DNA of 64,000 nt from Amycolatopsis anabasis (GCF_009765355.1 NZ_VTHK01000040.1:1-64000), one strand, 5' to 3'; positions 31,192 through 40,092 are shown, numbered from the stretch's first letter. Notes: generated by a model not told the origin, from the sequence alone. Numbers and translations: made by a program.

Positions 31192-31929
31192 ATGACCACC
31201 ACGTTCGCCCCGGTCCGCGCGCCTCGACCCACCTCGCGCCGGCGCGCCGCCGCCGTCCTCGTCGCCGTGTTCCTGCTCGCCGCGGCGACCTTCCTGGCCA
31301 ATCGCGTGCTGCCCGGCTGGGCGTATCCGGTGTGCGGCGCGGGCACCGCGGTCCTGCTGGTCGCGGTGGCCCGCGGGTCCGGGCTGCGCCCGCGGGACGT
31401 CGGCCTGGACCGGCGGCACGTGCGCCGGTCCGCGTCGACCGGGCTGGCCGCGGCCGGGGTCGTCGCGCTCGGATTCGCCCTCGCGCTGGCCGTGCCCGCG
31501 CTGCGCCCGGTGTTCCACGACGGCCGGGTCGGTGATCCGGGCATCGGCGAGGTGCTGTGGCAGGTCCTCATCCGCATTCCGCTGGGCACGGTCCTGGTGG
31601 AGGAGATCGCCTTCCGGGGCGTGCTGCCCGCGCTCCTCGGCGGGGACGAGCGCTGGCGCTGGGGCCCGGTGCTCGGCGCCTCGGGCCTCTTCGGCCTCTG
31701 GCACCTGCTCCCGTCCCTGGCACTCGTGCGGAACGCCGCGGTGCAGTCGCTTTTCGGCGGGCTGCCGCTCGCGGTGATCTCCGCGCTGGCCATGCTGGCG
31801 GCGGCCGTCGCCGGGGTCGGCCTGTGCTGGCTGCGGCACGCCGGGCGCGGGGTCCTCGCCCCGGTGCTGTTCCACCTGGCGACGAACTGCGGCGGACTGC
31901 TCATCGCCTGGTGGGTGCGGTTCGGCTAG
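31192..31929 (+). CDS. CPBP family intramembrane metalloprotease
   Basis: A 245-residue membrane protein with about seven helices. The Abi/CPBP active-site motifs are visible: LVEEIAFRGVLPALLG (EExxxR), FGLWHLLPSLAL, and a C-terminal LFHLATNCGG. The family (related to CAAX proteases) cleaves within or near the membrane; substrates in actinomycetes are mostly unknown, and some protect against bacteriocins. The stop overlaps the convergent GH88 stop by 4 bases. Confidence 0.88.
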   Translation: MTTTFAPVRAPRPTSRRRAAAVLVAVFLLAAATFLANRVLPGWAYPVCGAGTAVLLVAVARGSGLRPRDVGLDRRHVRRSASTGLAAAGVVALGFALALAVPALRPVFHDGRVGDPGIGEVLWQVLIRIPLGTVLVEEIAFRGVLPALLGGDERWRWGPVLGASGLFGLWHLLPSLALVRNAAVQSLFGGLPLAVISALAMLAAAVAGVGLCWLRHAGRGVLAPVLFHLATNCGGLLIAWWVRFG

Positions 31930-33122
31930 AGCGCCAGCGCGCGGGCGATCTCCTTCGGCCGCAGGATGCGCAGCAGCCCTTCCAGCAGGTAGTAATCGGC
32001 GTACGGAAGGGAAATCTCCACCCCGTCCTCGCTCGGGCGGTTGCGGGTGCACCGGGCGACGATCGCCTCGGCGCGGGTCGATCGCGTGGTCAGGCAGGTG
32101 CGGGTCAGCGCCCGCAGGATGCGCACCGCGCTGTCCCGGTACCGCGCCTTCCCGGCTGCCGCGGCGAGATCGAGCAGGCCGCACGCCATGACCGCACCGG
32201 CCGAGGCGTCCTTGATGTCGTTCGGCGCCTGCGGGGCGAGGTAGTCCCACACCGGCACGTGGTCCGGGGTGAGGGCGCGCAACGCGAAATCGGCGAGTTC
32301 GGTCGCGGTCTCGAGGAACCGCTTGTCGCGGGTGCGCCGGTACATGGTGGTGAAGCCGTAGATTCCCCAGGCCTGACCGCGCGACCAGCACGAGGTCGGG
32401 CTGTAGCCCTGCACGGTGCCGGGTCCGCGGGCCGCCCCGGTTTCCGGGTCGAAGTCGAACACGTGCGGCGTGGATCCGTCCGGGCGCACGAACACCCGCC
32501 GCGTGGTCAGGGCGTGCTCGGTCGCGATGGTCAGGTACTTCGGGTCCGCGGTCTGCTCGGTGGCGAACGCGAGCAGATCCAGGTTCATCATCGTGTCGAT
32601 GATGACCCGGCCCGCGTTCCGCGGATCGCCGAGCGCGCCCCAGGCCCGGATGAAACGCCCTTTTTCGTTGTACCGCTTGATCAGCGACGAAGCCGCCCGC
32701 ACCGCCCCGTCCCGCCACCGCGGGTCACCGGTCAGCCGCCACGCGGTGACCCAGGACGGTGTGAAGAGGAAACCGAGGTCGTGGGTCCCGGTGTCGTCCT
32801 GGCGCGGCGCGAGCTTCCGCGCCCAGTCCAGCGCGTGCTCCCGGAACCAGGTGTCCTCGCTGTACACCCAGGCCAGCAGCAGGGCGCCCGGCCAGAAGCC
32901 GCCGACCCAGTCCCCGTTCTGCGAATAGGTCCACTTCTCGAACCTGGTCCCCACCGGGAACCCGCCCGCGTTCGGCGCGGTCACGCGCAGTTTCGCGAGC
33001 GCGTAGTCGACGGCGTCGGCGAAATCGGGACCCGGTTCGGCCGCGAGGGCGGGGGCGGGAACCGCCGCGGCGCCCACCGCGACCGCGGTCGAACTCAACA
33101 ACGCACGTCTGGAGAGGGTCAC
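31926..33122 (-). CDS. Secreted GH88-type unsaturated glucuronyl hydrolase
   Basis: A 398-residue protein with a Tat-type signal (LSRRALLSSTAVAVGAAAVP, cleavage near PALA-AEPG). The (alpha/alpha)6 barrel shows GH88 motifs: GRVIIDTMMNLDLLAFA with the catalytic Asp, SWSRGQAWGIYGF-like CWSRGQAWGIYGFTTMYRR, and DASAGAVMACGLLDLA. The family removes 4,5-unsaturated uronic acids left by polysaccharide lyases acting on glycosaminoglycans, ulvans or similar polymers. Export is notable because many GH88 enzymes are cytoplasmic. No lyase gene is adjacent. Confidence 0.88.
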   Translation of the reverse strand: MTLSRRALLSSTAVAVGAAAVPAPALAAEPGPDFADAVDYALAKLRVTAPNAGGFPVGTRFEKWTYSQNGDWVGGFWPGALLLAWVYSEDTWFREHALDWARKLAPRQDDTGTHDLGFLFTPSWVTAWRLTGDPRWRDGAVRAASSLIKRYNEKGRFIRAWGALGDPRNAGRVIIDTMMNLDLLAFATEQTADPKYLTIATEHALTTRRVFVRPDGSTPHVFDFDPETGAARGPGTVQGYSPTSCWSRGQAWGIYGFTTMYRRTRDKRFLETATELADFALRALTPDHVPVWDYLAPQAPNDIKDASAGAVMACGLLDLAAAAGKARYRDSAVRILRALTRTCLTTRSTRAEAIVARCTRNRPSEDGVEISLPYADYYLLEGLLRILRPKEIARALAL

Positions 33123-33158
33123 GGCAGCCGCCCTTCGTTCGGGTGCATCGACCGCCTA

Positions 33159-33195
33159 TTCATACACCAATGTGATTGTTATTCACGTATATGAA
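33159..33195. promoter_or_regulatory. AT-rich region with inverted repeats upstream of GH88
   Basis: This is an unusually AT-rich patch for this genome. TTCATA (33159-33164) pairs with TATGAA (33190-33195), enclosing a near-palindrome GTGATT-GTT-ATTCAC (33172-33186). On the minus strand TATGAAT is -10-like, about 36 bases before the GH88 ATG. It probably contains the GH88 promoter and a regulator site. Confidence 0.4.
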
Positions 33196-33199
33196 CACA

Positions 33200-33790
33200 T
33201 CACCTCCCTTCGGCTTCCCGGGCCACCCGTTCCAGCCGGTGCCGGTAGTCCGCCCACCATTCCCGGTCGCCCGGTGGCAGATTGTCGCTGTCCTGCCGCA
33301 GCCCGGCGGCCCCGTCGATGAGTTCGCGGACGATGTCGGCGTGCCCGGCGTGCCGGTGGGTCTCGGCGATCATGTGGATCAGGATCCGGTGCAGGGTCAC
33401 CTCGTTCCGGTCGGCCGGCCAGTGCGGCACCCGGCCGGGGGAATCCAGTGCCAGCGCCTCGATCGTGGCGTCCGAATGCGCCCACGCGCGGTGGTACAGC
33501 CCGACGATCTCCGCGCGTGACTCGTCCGCGGTCGCCCACATGTCCGCGTTGGGTTCCGCGTCATCGGCGAACCACGGCAGCGACTCGCCGGACGGCCGCC
33601 CGAAGGTGTCCCCGAAGTACCCCAGCTCGCAGCTGGCCACGTGCTTGATCAGCCCCAGGAGATTGGTGCCGGTCGGCGTCAGCGGGCGGCGGATGTCGTA
33701 CTCCGAGAGCCCGTCGAGCTTCCACAGCAGGGCATCGCGGGCGATCTGGAGGTAACGGTGCAGAGCCGACTTCGGGTCCGATGCGGTCAT
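33200..33790 (-). CDS. DinB family protein (DUF664-like)
   Basis: A 196-residue four-helix protein. Metal-binding histidines are seen in LIKHVASCELGYFGDTFGR and in MIAETHRHAGHADIVRELID. DinB-fold proteins include mycothiol- or bacillithiol-dependent enzymes and metal-binding stress proteins. The ATG at 33790 begins MTASDPKSALHRYLQ, the family-like start; an upstream in-frame ATG adds ten unlikely residues. Probably cytoplasmic, monocistronic, and of unknown substrate. Confidence 0.85.
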   Translation of the reverse strand: MTASDPKSALHRYLQIARDALLWKLDGLSEYDIRRPLTPTGTNLLGLIKHVASCELGYFGDTFGRPSGESLPWFADDAEPNADMWATADESRAEIVGLYHRAWAHSDATIEALALDSPGRVPHWPADRNEVTLHRILIHMIAETHRHAGHADIVRELIDGAAGLRQDSDNLPPGDREWWADYRHRLERVAREAEGR

Positions 33791-33826
33791 ACCCGGCAGC
33801 CTGCCACCCGGCACCGACAAAACCGG

Positions 33827-34390
33827 TCAGATGCCCAGGGCGTGCACCGGCCGCAACAACTGCTGCAGGAATTCGAGGTAGAGCCGCACGACGCTGAACG
33901 GGCCCCCGCCCACGATCGCCCACCCCGCGACCACCGCGATGACGGCCAGGACGAACGCGGCCGCGTTGACCCGCCGGGGGCGCTGCAGCATGGCGGCGAT
34001 CAGCGCGAACGGCAGGCCGCCGCCGAAATACGCCAGCGCGATCTGCACACCCGGGGGGAAGAAGGCGCCGAAGGTCACCGTCGCGGCATATCCCCAGCCG
34101 GCGAACCCGAGCCCGCCCACCAGCAGGACCCACACCACCTTGCCCCGCGGGTCGTCGGCCACCCAGGACAGTTCCCCGGTGCGGGCCACGAGCACCGCCA
34201 GCCCCGCGACGAGCAGAACCAGCAACAGGAACAGCAGCGACAGCGCCCCGTTGGACAACTCGGCCAGCGAACGGAACCCGTAGTCCGGGTGCACCCCGCC
34301 GACGAGCAACAAGGCGACCGTGCCCAGGGTCAGCGAGGCGATCAGCCAGACGAACACCAGTTGCACCGCGTACCGCGCCGGAGAGATCAC
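33827..34390 (-). CDS. Five-helix membrane protein of unknown function
   Basis: A 187-residue hydrophobic protein with about five membrane helices, for example LVFVWLIASLTLGTVALLLV, LSLLFLLLVLLVAGLAVLVA and VFVLAVIAVVAGWAIVG-type stretches. No family motif is recognised. It begins with a GTG (34390) without a clear ribosome site and lies 36 bases upstream of the DinB gene, so the two may be co-transcribed. Confidence 0.6.
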   Translation of the reverse strand: MISPARYAVQLVFVWLIASLTLGTVALLLVGGVHPDYGFRSLAELSNGALSLLFLLLVLLVAGLAVLVARTGELSWVADDPRGKVVWVLLVGGLGFAGWGYAATVTFGAFFPPGVQIALAYFGGGLPFALIAAMLQRPRRVNAAAFVLAVIAVVAGWAIVGGGPFSVVRLYLEFLQQLLRPVHALGI

Positions 34391-34540
34391 GGTGGTATTC
34401 AGGCAGAAGCCCGTCCGGGTTGTCCAGCGCGACCCGGCCTGTGAGGGTGCTGTGGGGTTGCTGTGGGTTCGCCGCGGAACGCCGCGTTTCCCGCATCCCT
34501 ATGCTGTTCTTGTTCCCGGACGACCGGAAGGGGAGGCTGG

Positions 34541-35272
34541 ATGCGCGGGCTGCTGGTGGTGTGCCTGCTGGTCCTCGCCACCCTGGTGGCCACGGCCGAC
34601 GTACCCGCCGTTTCCGGCGCCGCCGCCCCGGAAACGGCCCGGTTCGAGGTGACCCCGGTGGGCGCCCTGTTCGACTGGGACGACGGGGAACTCGGGGAGC
34701 ACTACTGCACCGGCAGCGTGGTGGACAGTCCCGCGGGGAACCTGATCGTGACCGCCGCGCACTGCCTGGACTCCTCGGCCGCCGAGGACATCGCCTTCGT
34801 GCCCGGGTACCACAACGGCATGGCGCCGTACGGAATCTGGACCGCGAGCCAGGTGATCGTGGACCCCCGGTGGTCGGCAGCCGCGGATCCCGATTTCGAC
34901 ATCGGGTTCGTCGTCGTGGGCCAGGCGGGAAATCCGCGGCCGATCGAGGCGGTCACCGGCGCGAACCGGCTCGCCACCGGCCGCGGGTTCGTCAACGACG
35001 TGACGCTCACCGGCTATCCGGACGACACCGACACCCCGCTGATCGCCCACGGCCGCACCACCGCGGCGGACGACCACCAGATCAAGGTGGACAGCCCGGG
35101 GTTCGAGGACGGCACGAGCGGCAGCCCGTGGGTGCTGCCCGGCGAACCCGGCACCGTCATCGGCGTGGTCGGCGGTTACCAGCTCGGCGGGGACGAACCC
35201 GACATTTCCTACAGCACCTATTTCGACGACGAGATCGCGAACCTCTACCGGCTCGCCACGTCAACGAGCTGA
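34541..35272 (+). CDS. Secreted trypsin-fold serine protease
   Basis: A 243-residue precursor with a Sec signal (MRGLLVVCLLVLATLVATAD). The triad appears as H74 (VTAAHCLD), D120 (DFDIGFVVV) and S194 (FEDGTSGSPWV). It is shorter and more glutamyl-endopeptidase-like than the protease at 29177, lacking the trypsin S1 aspartate and most disulfides, so its specificity differs. AAGGGGAGG lies 5-13 bases before the ATG. Extracellular; probably scavenging or processing of cell-surface proteins. Confidence 0.85.
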   Translation: MRGLLVVCLLVLATLVATADVPAVSGAAAPETARFEVTPVGALFDWDDGELGEHYCTGSVVDSPAGNLIVTAAHCLDSSAAEDIAFVPGYHNGMAPYGIWTASQVIVDPRWSAAADPDFDIGFVVVGQAGNPRPIEAVTGANRLATGRGFVNDVTLTGYPDDTDTPLIAHGRTTAADDHQIKVDSPGFEDGTSGSPWVLPGEPGTVIGVVGGYQLGGDEPDISYSTYFDDEIANLYRLATSTS

Positions 35273-35287
35273 CCGCCCGCCACACCG

Positions 35288-35305
35288 GACGTGTCAACAC
35301 ACGTC
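35288..35305. promoter_or_regulatory. Palindrome upstream of the first methyltransferase
   Basis: GACGTGT-CAAC-ACACGTC is a perfect 7-4-7 inverted repeat 58-75 bases before the methyltransferase ATG. It is a plausible operator; the regulator is unknown. Confidence 0.5.
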
Positions 35306-35363
35306 GACACGATCCGCGATACGCTTCCGTCGAGAACACGCACGACCGCATCGGGGACGGTGA

Positions 35364-36218
35364 ATGACTCACACGACCGGCTCCGCGCCGGATGCGCCGG
35401 AAGGCGTCGACACGGAGAAGCCGTCGGCGGCCCGCATGTACGACTGGTACCTGGGCGGCGACCAGAACTGGGCCGTGGACCGCGAGTTCGGCAGAAGGGT
35501 CGAGGCGATCTTTCCGCTGATCAAGGAGGTCGCCCGGCAGAACCGGCAGTTCCTGGGGAGAGTCGTGCGGGCCGCGCTGGACGCCGGGTTCCGGCAGTTC
35601 CTGGACATCGGCTCCGGCGTGCCGACCGTCGGCAACGTGCACGAGGTCGTGGCCGAGAACCTGCCCGAGGGCGAGGAAGCCACCGTCGTCTACGTGGACT
35701 ACGAGCCGGTCGCCGCGGCGCACGCGACGCTGCTCCTGGAACGGCACGGCGCGACGGGCTGGGCCGCGATGGTGCAGGAAGACCTGCGGAATCCCGAAAA
35801 CATCTTCCGCGACCCGACGACCCGCCGGTTGATCGACTTCCGGAAGCCGGTGTGCCTGCTCATGGTCGCGGTGTTCCAGTTCGTCGGCGACGACGACCAC
35901 CCGGTGGACCTGGTCGAGCGCTACCGCCGCGAACTCGCCCCGGGCAGCTGGCTGGCCCTTTCGCATCTCGCCTGCGACGAGGCCTCCCCCGCCGATCAGG
36001 CGGCGATCCGCGAATTCGTCGACGCCTACGTGCACACCTCCAACCCGGCGTGGCTGCGGGACCGGTCCGAAGTGGAACCGCTCTTCGGCGACTGGCCGTT
36101 GATCGAGCCGGGGCTGACCCACCTGCCGGACTGGCGACCGGACCGCGCGCCGAATCCGCTCGAGGCCAAGGCTCGTCCGTTCTGGTGGTGCGGGGTGGCG
36201 GAGAAACCCGGCCGCTGA
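35364..36218 (+). CDS. SAM-dependent methyltransferase, DUF574/Methyltransf_19 family
   Basis: A 284-residue protein of the actinomycete-specific SAM methyltransferase family. Diagnostic segments are PSAARMYDWYLGGDQNWAVD, the SAM loop FLDIGSGVPTVGNVHEV, and VVYVDYEPVAAAHA. The family is hugely expanded in Streptomyces and Amycolatopsis, often beside DUF397/XRE (WhiJ-like) gene pairs, but none is adjacent here. A second member lies at 58070. The substrate is unknown. Confidence 0.9.
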   Translation: MTHTTGSAPDAPEGVDTEKPSAARMYDWYLGGDQNWAVDREFGRRVEAIFPLIKEVARQNRQFLGRVVRAALDAGFRQFLDIGSGVPTVGNVHEVVAENLPEGEEATVVYVDYEPVAAAHATLLLERHGATGWAAMVQEDLRNPENIFRDPTTRRLIDFRKPVCLLMVAVFQFVGDDDHPVDLVERYRRELAPGSWLALSHLACDEASPADQAAIREFVDAYVHTSNPAWLRDRSEVEPLFGDWPLIEPGLTHLPDWRPDRAPNPLEAKARPFWWCGVAEKPGR

Positions 36219-36225
36219 CCGGAGT

Positions 36226-37326
36226 TCACGGGCTGACGGCGAGGAACACGAAACCGGCGAACAGGGCCAGGTGCACCCCGCTCTGCAGCAGGGTGGCCCG
36301 GCCCGGGACGACGGTCAGCACGCTGACCACCATGGTGAGCGCCAGCAGGACCATCTCCGTGGCGCCGAGACCGAGCACCAGCGGGCCGTCCAGCCACACC
36401 GTGGCGACCGCGATCGCCGGAATGGTCAGCCCGATGCTCGCCATCGCCGAGCCGAGCGCGAGGTTCAGGCTGGTCTGGATCCGGTCCCGCCGCGCCGCGC
36501 GCACCGCGGCGAGGGTCTCCGGCAGCAGCACCAGCATCGCGATCACGACGCCGACCACCGACAGCGGCAACCCGGCCGCCGCGACCCCGGCCTCGATCGC
36601 GGGCGAAACCGCCTTGGCGTCGCCGACGACGGCGACGAGCGCCACGATCAGCAGCACCAGGCTCACCAAGGTTTCCGCCGTGCTCGGCGGCGCGGCGTGG
36701 TCTTCGCCGTCGATGACGCCGCCGTCCTTGGCGACCGGCAGGAAGTAGTCCCGATGGCGGAACGTCTGCATGGCCACGAACAACCCGTACAACGCGAGCG
36801 AGGCCACCGCGGCGAAGGCCAGTTGCGCGGCGGAGAACTCCGGGCCCGGGCGGGTGGTGGTGAACGTGGGCAGCACCAGGCTGAGCGTGGCCAGGGTCGC
36901 CACGGTCGCGAGCGCTCCGCCGGTGCCCTCGGCGTTGAACACCGCGACGCGGTGCCGCAACGCGCCCACCAGTAGCGAAAGCCCCACGATTCCGTTGCAG
37001 GTGATCATCACCGCGGCGAAGACCGTGTCCCGGGCCAGCGATGCCGCGCCCGGCTTTCCGTCGGCCATCAACGTGACGATCAGCGCGACCTCGATCACCG
37101 TCACCGCGACCGCCAGCACCAGCGAACCGAACGGCTCGCCGACCCGGTGCGCGACCACCTCGGCGTGGTGCACCGCCGCGAGCACGGCCCCGGCCAGGCA
37201 GAGCGCGACCACGGCCACCAGGACCGGAGGCAGTGTCCGCCCCCAGCTGAGCATCAGCGCCACCACGGCGATCACCGGCACGACCACGGTCCACCGGGTG
37301 GTCAGGGAGCGGAGCGGCACGGCCAT
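36226..37326 (-). CDS. ChaA-type Ca2+/Na+:proton antiporter
   Basis: A 366-residue membrane protein with about 11 helices in two homologous halves. Signature acidic/asparagine motifs of the cation exchanger family are VGEPFGSLVLAVAVTVIEVA in the first half and LNLALGSAMASIGLTIPAIA in the second. A hydrophilic loop (GGVIDGEDHAAPPSTAETLV) separates them. The ATG at 37326 is preferred over a GTG two codons earlier. It exchanges cytoplasmic Ca2+, Na+ or K+ for protons. It is convergent with the methyltransferase gene. Confidence 0.9.
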   Translation of the reverse strand: MAVPLRSLTTRWTVVVPVIAVVALMLSWGRTLPPVLVAVVALCLAGAVLAAVHHAEVVAHRVGEPFGSLVLAVAVTVIEVALIVTLMADGKPGAASLARDTVFAAVMITCNGIVGLSLLVGALRHRVAVFNAEGTGGALATVATLATLSLVLPTFTTTRPGPEFSAAQLAFAAVASLALYGLFVAMQTFRHRDYFLPVAKDGGVIDGEDHAAPPSTAETLVSLVLLIVALVAVVGDAKAVSPAIEAGVAAAGLPLSVVGVVIAMLVLLPETLAAVRAARRDRIQTSLNLALGSAMASIGLTIPAIAVATVWLDGPLVLGLGATEMVLLALTMVVSVLTVVPGRATLLQSGVHLALFAGFVFLAVSP

Positions 37327-37380
37327 GATCACACGCTGCCAGACCGGACGCCGATCCGCCGAGCGAACCGCCCGCGCGGG

Positions 37381-37860
37381 TCAGCCTGCCCGGCGCAGCT
37401 GCCGGTATTCGCGCAGCACCAGCACGATGATGACCAGATCGAGGGCGGCGAAGAACGGCAACGCGATCGAGTGGGTGTGCACCGCCCGCACGATCTCGAA
37501 CACCACGAAGGCCGCGAGGACGACCGCGGCGACCGGGTAGGCGGGCCGGAACTCGCGGGCCAGTGCGACCACCAGGCCGAGTTTGATCACCCCGTGCGCG
37601 AGCAGGTAGGCCACGGCGAACGTCTTCGTGCCGCCGTCGGCGAAGTTCTCGGCGGCGGTCCGCAGGTGCCGGGCCAGCGTGCCCGCCGGATCGCCGAGCA
37701 GGTCGCGGGTCACCACCGCGTGCGCGAATCCGGTGATCGCCGAGGCCGGGAGCAGGGCGAGCAGCAGGCCGCCGAGGAGCTGGAGGCCGCCGTCGAGTCC
37801 CTTGATCGCGATCGCGACCCGGAACCACCGCTCGGTCGCGTTCGCGGATGACCTGGACAT
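37381..37860 (-). CDS. DUF2127 family membrane protein
   Basis: A 159-residue protein with four membrane helices; FRVAIAIKGLDGGLQLLGGL and FAVAYLLAHGVIKLGLVVAL are the DUF2127 features. The start at 37860 gives MSRSSANATERWFR. It lies 54 bases upstream of the antiporter gene in the same direction and could be in its transcript. The family function is unknown. Confidence 0.8.
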   Translation of the reverse strand: MSRSSANATERWFRVAIAIKGLDGGLQLLGGLLLALLPASAITGFAHAVVTRDLLGDPAGTLARHLRTAAENFADGGTKTFAVAYLLAHGVIKLGLVVALAREFRPAYPVAAVVLAAFVVFEIVRAVHTHSIALPFFAALDLVIIVLVLREYRQLRRAG

Positions 37861-37918
37861 CTGCCTCACCCTGCCGGATCGTGCGGCGATCGGCAGCGTG
37901 AGCTTCGTCAACGCCCGG

Positions 37919-38125
37919 TCAGCCCGGTTCCTTGCTCGACTTGTTGTAGGCCATCCCGCCGCTGACCCCCGAACACACGCAGCCGCGGTCGTGCCCGCCG
38001 GCCATCGTCGCGGCGCAGTACCGGGCCGCGACCACGTCGTGCGCGCTCCACGGGTGGGCGCATACGGCACAAACCGCTTCGGTTCGGCCTTCGGCTTCTG
38101 GTGAGGTTTCCGGGCCCGACGTCAT
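37919..38125 (-). CDS. Small cysteine-rich RGCVC family protein
   Basis: A 68-residue protein with six cysteines arranged as CAVCAHPWSAHD, ARYCAATMAGGHDRGCVC. This is the pattern of the small actinomycete RGCVC proteins, probably a zinc ribbon using Cys and His ligands. It is divergent from the DUF6292 gene across a 123-base region with a perfect 9-2-9 palindrome. The function is unknown; its size and metal site suggest a regulatory or partner role. Confidence 0.75.
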   Translation of the reverse strand: MTSGPETSPEAEGRTEAVCAVCAHPWSAHDVVAARYCAATMAGGHDRGCVCSGVSGGMAYNKSSKEPG

Positions 38126-38141
38126 GTCGGCGCTCCCATCC

Positions 38142-38161
38142 CCGGTCGGCCAGCCGACCGG
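38142..38161. promoter_or_regulatory. 20-bp palindrome between divergent small genes
   Basis: CCGGTCGGC-CA-GCCGACCGG is a perfect 9-2-9 inverted repeat, 17-36 bases upstream of the RGCVC start and about 90 bases before DUF6292. It may be an operator shared by the two genes or a leader hairpin. Confidence 0.5.
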
Positions 38162-38248
38162 CGTGGTGGGCCGGGAACGACGCGAGCTTGACCGCCCGGG
38201 TACGAGTTGCTCCCGACAATTCCACCCTACCCGCCTACTGTGACCGGT

Positions 38249-38662
38249 ATGGATCGCGGAGCGGACGCCACCCACCTGCTGTCCCGAGGTCTGGCAGGCT
38301 ATCTGCGCGAAATCGCTCGTGCCCTGGACCTCCCCGCGGAGGGCACGAGCTTCGAGATCAGCGATACCGCCACGGCCTACCTCGCCCTGGCCAGGCGGAC
38401 GGCGGCCCGCCCGGACCAGGACCTCATGCTGGTGTGGAGCGAACAGAGCGGGTGGGCGGTCGCGGCGGAAACCAAACCCGGCGACGAATCCGCGGTGATC
38501 GCCTACTTCGGTGGAGACGACCCGGTACCGGAGCCCCGGCGCGTCGCCGCGTTCGTGGCCGAGGTCGTCGCCGGGCGGCAGCCGCGCGGACGGCGTCCGG
38601 CGTTCAGCACCAGGGACAACCGGCGTGCGCTCGCCGAGCGGTTGGCGCTTTACGCGGGCTAG
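38249..38662 (+). CDS. DUF6292 family protein
   Basis: A 137-residue protein. GLAGYLREIARALDLPAEG at the N-terminus followed by a beta-rich middle (DLMLVWSEQSGWAVAAETK) matches the actinomycete DUF6292 family. The ATG at 38249 is chosen over an upstream ATG because it gives MDRGADATHLL and leaves the divergent promoter region intact. It is often found with small regulators. It is convergent with the fucosidase, five bases separating the stops. Function unknown. Confidence 0.75.
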   Translation: MDRGADATHLLSRGLAGYLREIARALDLPAEGTSFEISDTATAYLALARRTAARPDQDLMLVWSEQSGWAVAAETKPGDESAVIAYFGGDDPVPEPRRVAAFVAEVVAGRQPRGRRPAFSTRDNRRALAERLALYAG

Positions 38663-38667
38663 CGCAA

Positions 38668-40092
38668 TCAACCGTCCACTCCGGACACCGCGAACGCGGT
38701 CGGGAAACCCCGCTCGGTCAGCGGCGGGCGGCGCACCGGCAGCGTGATCGCGATGTGGTCACCGCGCCGCCGCCAGGGCAATGGCCCGCCGGGGCCGCCG
38801 AGCAACTCGATCCGCGACCGGCCGGTGATCGGCAGATCGCCGGGGACCACCAGTTCGCCGTCCTGCCAGGTTCTGCTGAGGATGTGGAACGCGTCCGCGG
38901 ACCGCGTGTAGCGCAGCTCGCCGTCCTCGGCGCGCCGCCACGGGCCGGTGCCGAAGATGGCCTTTCCGTTGACGCGCAACCAGCGGCCGATCTCCAGCAG
39001 CCGGGAACTCTCCCGTCCGGCGATCGTGCCGTCGGCCTTCGGCCCGACGTTGAGCAGCAGGTTGCCGTTCTTGCTGACCACGTCGGCCAGCAGCCACACC
39101 AGGGTGGCCGGGGATTTCAGCCCGGCGGGGTCCTGGTTCTCGTCCCAGCCCCACGACCGGCCGATCGTCACGCACGCCTCCCACGGATCCGGGCGCAACC
39201 GGTAGGTCTTGTCCCCCTCGACGGTCGCGAAATCGGCGTGCGAGGCGTCGAACCGGTCGTTGACGACCACACCGTCCGGATTGGACCAGCGTGCCCGGTC
39301 GTAGTAGTAGGCGAGGATCTCGTCGCTGCGCCAGTTCCATTGCGGCGGCCGGAAGATCGGACCGCCGCCGAAGTCCCGGTGGACGTTGCCGTCGGCCCAG
39401 AGCACATCCGGGTGGTAGGTGTCGATCAGGTGCCGCAGTTGCGGCTGCTCGTAGTCCGTCACGTAATCGGCCACCGGGCGGAAACCCGTGTACGGCACCG
39501 GTTCTCCGGTGTACGGGTTCCGCGGCGGGGTGCCGAGCGCGGGGCTGTAGAACTCGCCGAGCGAGTAGTACAGCCCGCGTTTCAGGCGGCTGTGCCGGGC
39601 GGCGCGGAACAGTGCGCCGACGAGATCGCGACGTGGTCCGAGCGCCACCGAATGCCGATCGGAGAACCGGTTTCCGAAGAGCTGGAAGCCGTCGTGGTGC
39701 TTGCTGGTGAGCACGAAGTACCGCGCGCCCGCCGCCTCGAACAACCGGACCCAGGCCCGCGGATCGAAGCGCTCGGCGGTGAACCGCGGGATGAAGTCGT
39801 CGTAGGCGAATCCGGCGCCGTAGGTGGCCAGGTGGTGCTCGCGGGTGCCGGTCTTGCCCGGCCTGGTCACCCGCATCGCGTAGCAGTACCACTCGGCGCT
39901 GTGCTCGCCGCCCCAGGCGGGCACCGAATACGGCCCCCAGTGGATGAAGATCCCGAACTTCGCCCGCGGGTACCAGGCGGGCATCGGGTGCCCCGCCAAG
40001 GATTCCGCGGCCGACGCCCGCGCCGGGGCGAGCATGGCTCCGCCGACGGCGAGCGCGGCGCCCGCGAGCACGCTTCTCCTGGACACGCCCAT
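38668..40092 (-). CDS. Secreted GH29 alpha-L-fucosidase
   Basis: A 474-residue protein with a Tat-type signal (VSRRSVLAGAALAVGGAMLA). GH29 motifs: PAWYPRAKFGIFIHWGPYSV, SAEWYCYAM, ARYFVLTSKHHDGFQLF, and the nucleophile Asp in YHPDVLWADGNVHRDF. A C-terminal beta-sandwich completes it. It removes alpha-linked L-fucose from glycans outside the cell. It is divergent from a second secreted hydrolase-like gene, with predicted promoters in the 144 bases between them. It complements the GH38/GH84 operon in dismantling complex glycans. Confidence 0.92.
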   Translation of the reverse strand: MGVSRRSVLAGAALAVGGAMLAPARASAAESLAGHPMPAWYPRAKFGIFIHWGPYSVPAWGGEHSAEWYCYAMRVTRPGKTGTREHHLATYGAGFAYDDFIPRFTAERFDPRAWVRLFEAAGARYFVLTSKHHDGFQLFGNRFSDRHSVALGPRRDLVGALFRAARHSRLKRGLYYSLGEFYSPALGTPPRNPYTGEPVPYTGFRPVADYVTDYEQPQLRHLIDTYHPDVLWADGNVHRDFGGGPIFRPPQWNWRSDEILAYYYDRARWSNPDGVVVNDRFDASHADFATVEGDKTYRLRPDPWEACVTIGRSWGWDENQDPAGLKSPATLVWLLADVVSKNGNLLLNVGPKADGTIAGRESSRLLEIGRWLRVNGKAIFGTGPWRRAEDGELRYTRSADAFHILSRTWQDGELVVPGDLPITGRSRIELLGGPGGPLPWRRRGDHIAITLPVRRPPLTERGFPTAFAVSGVDG

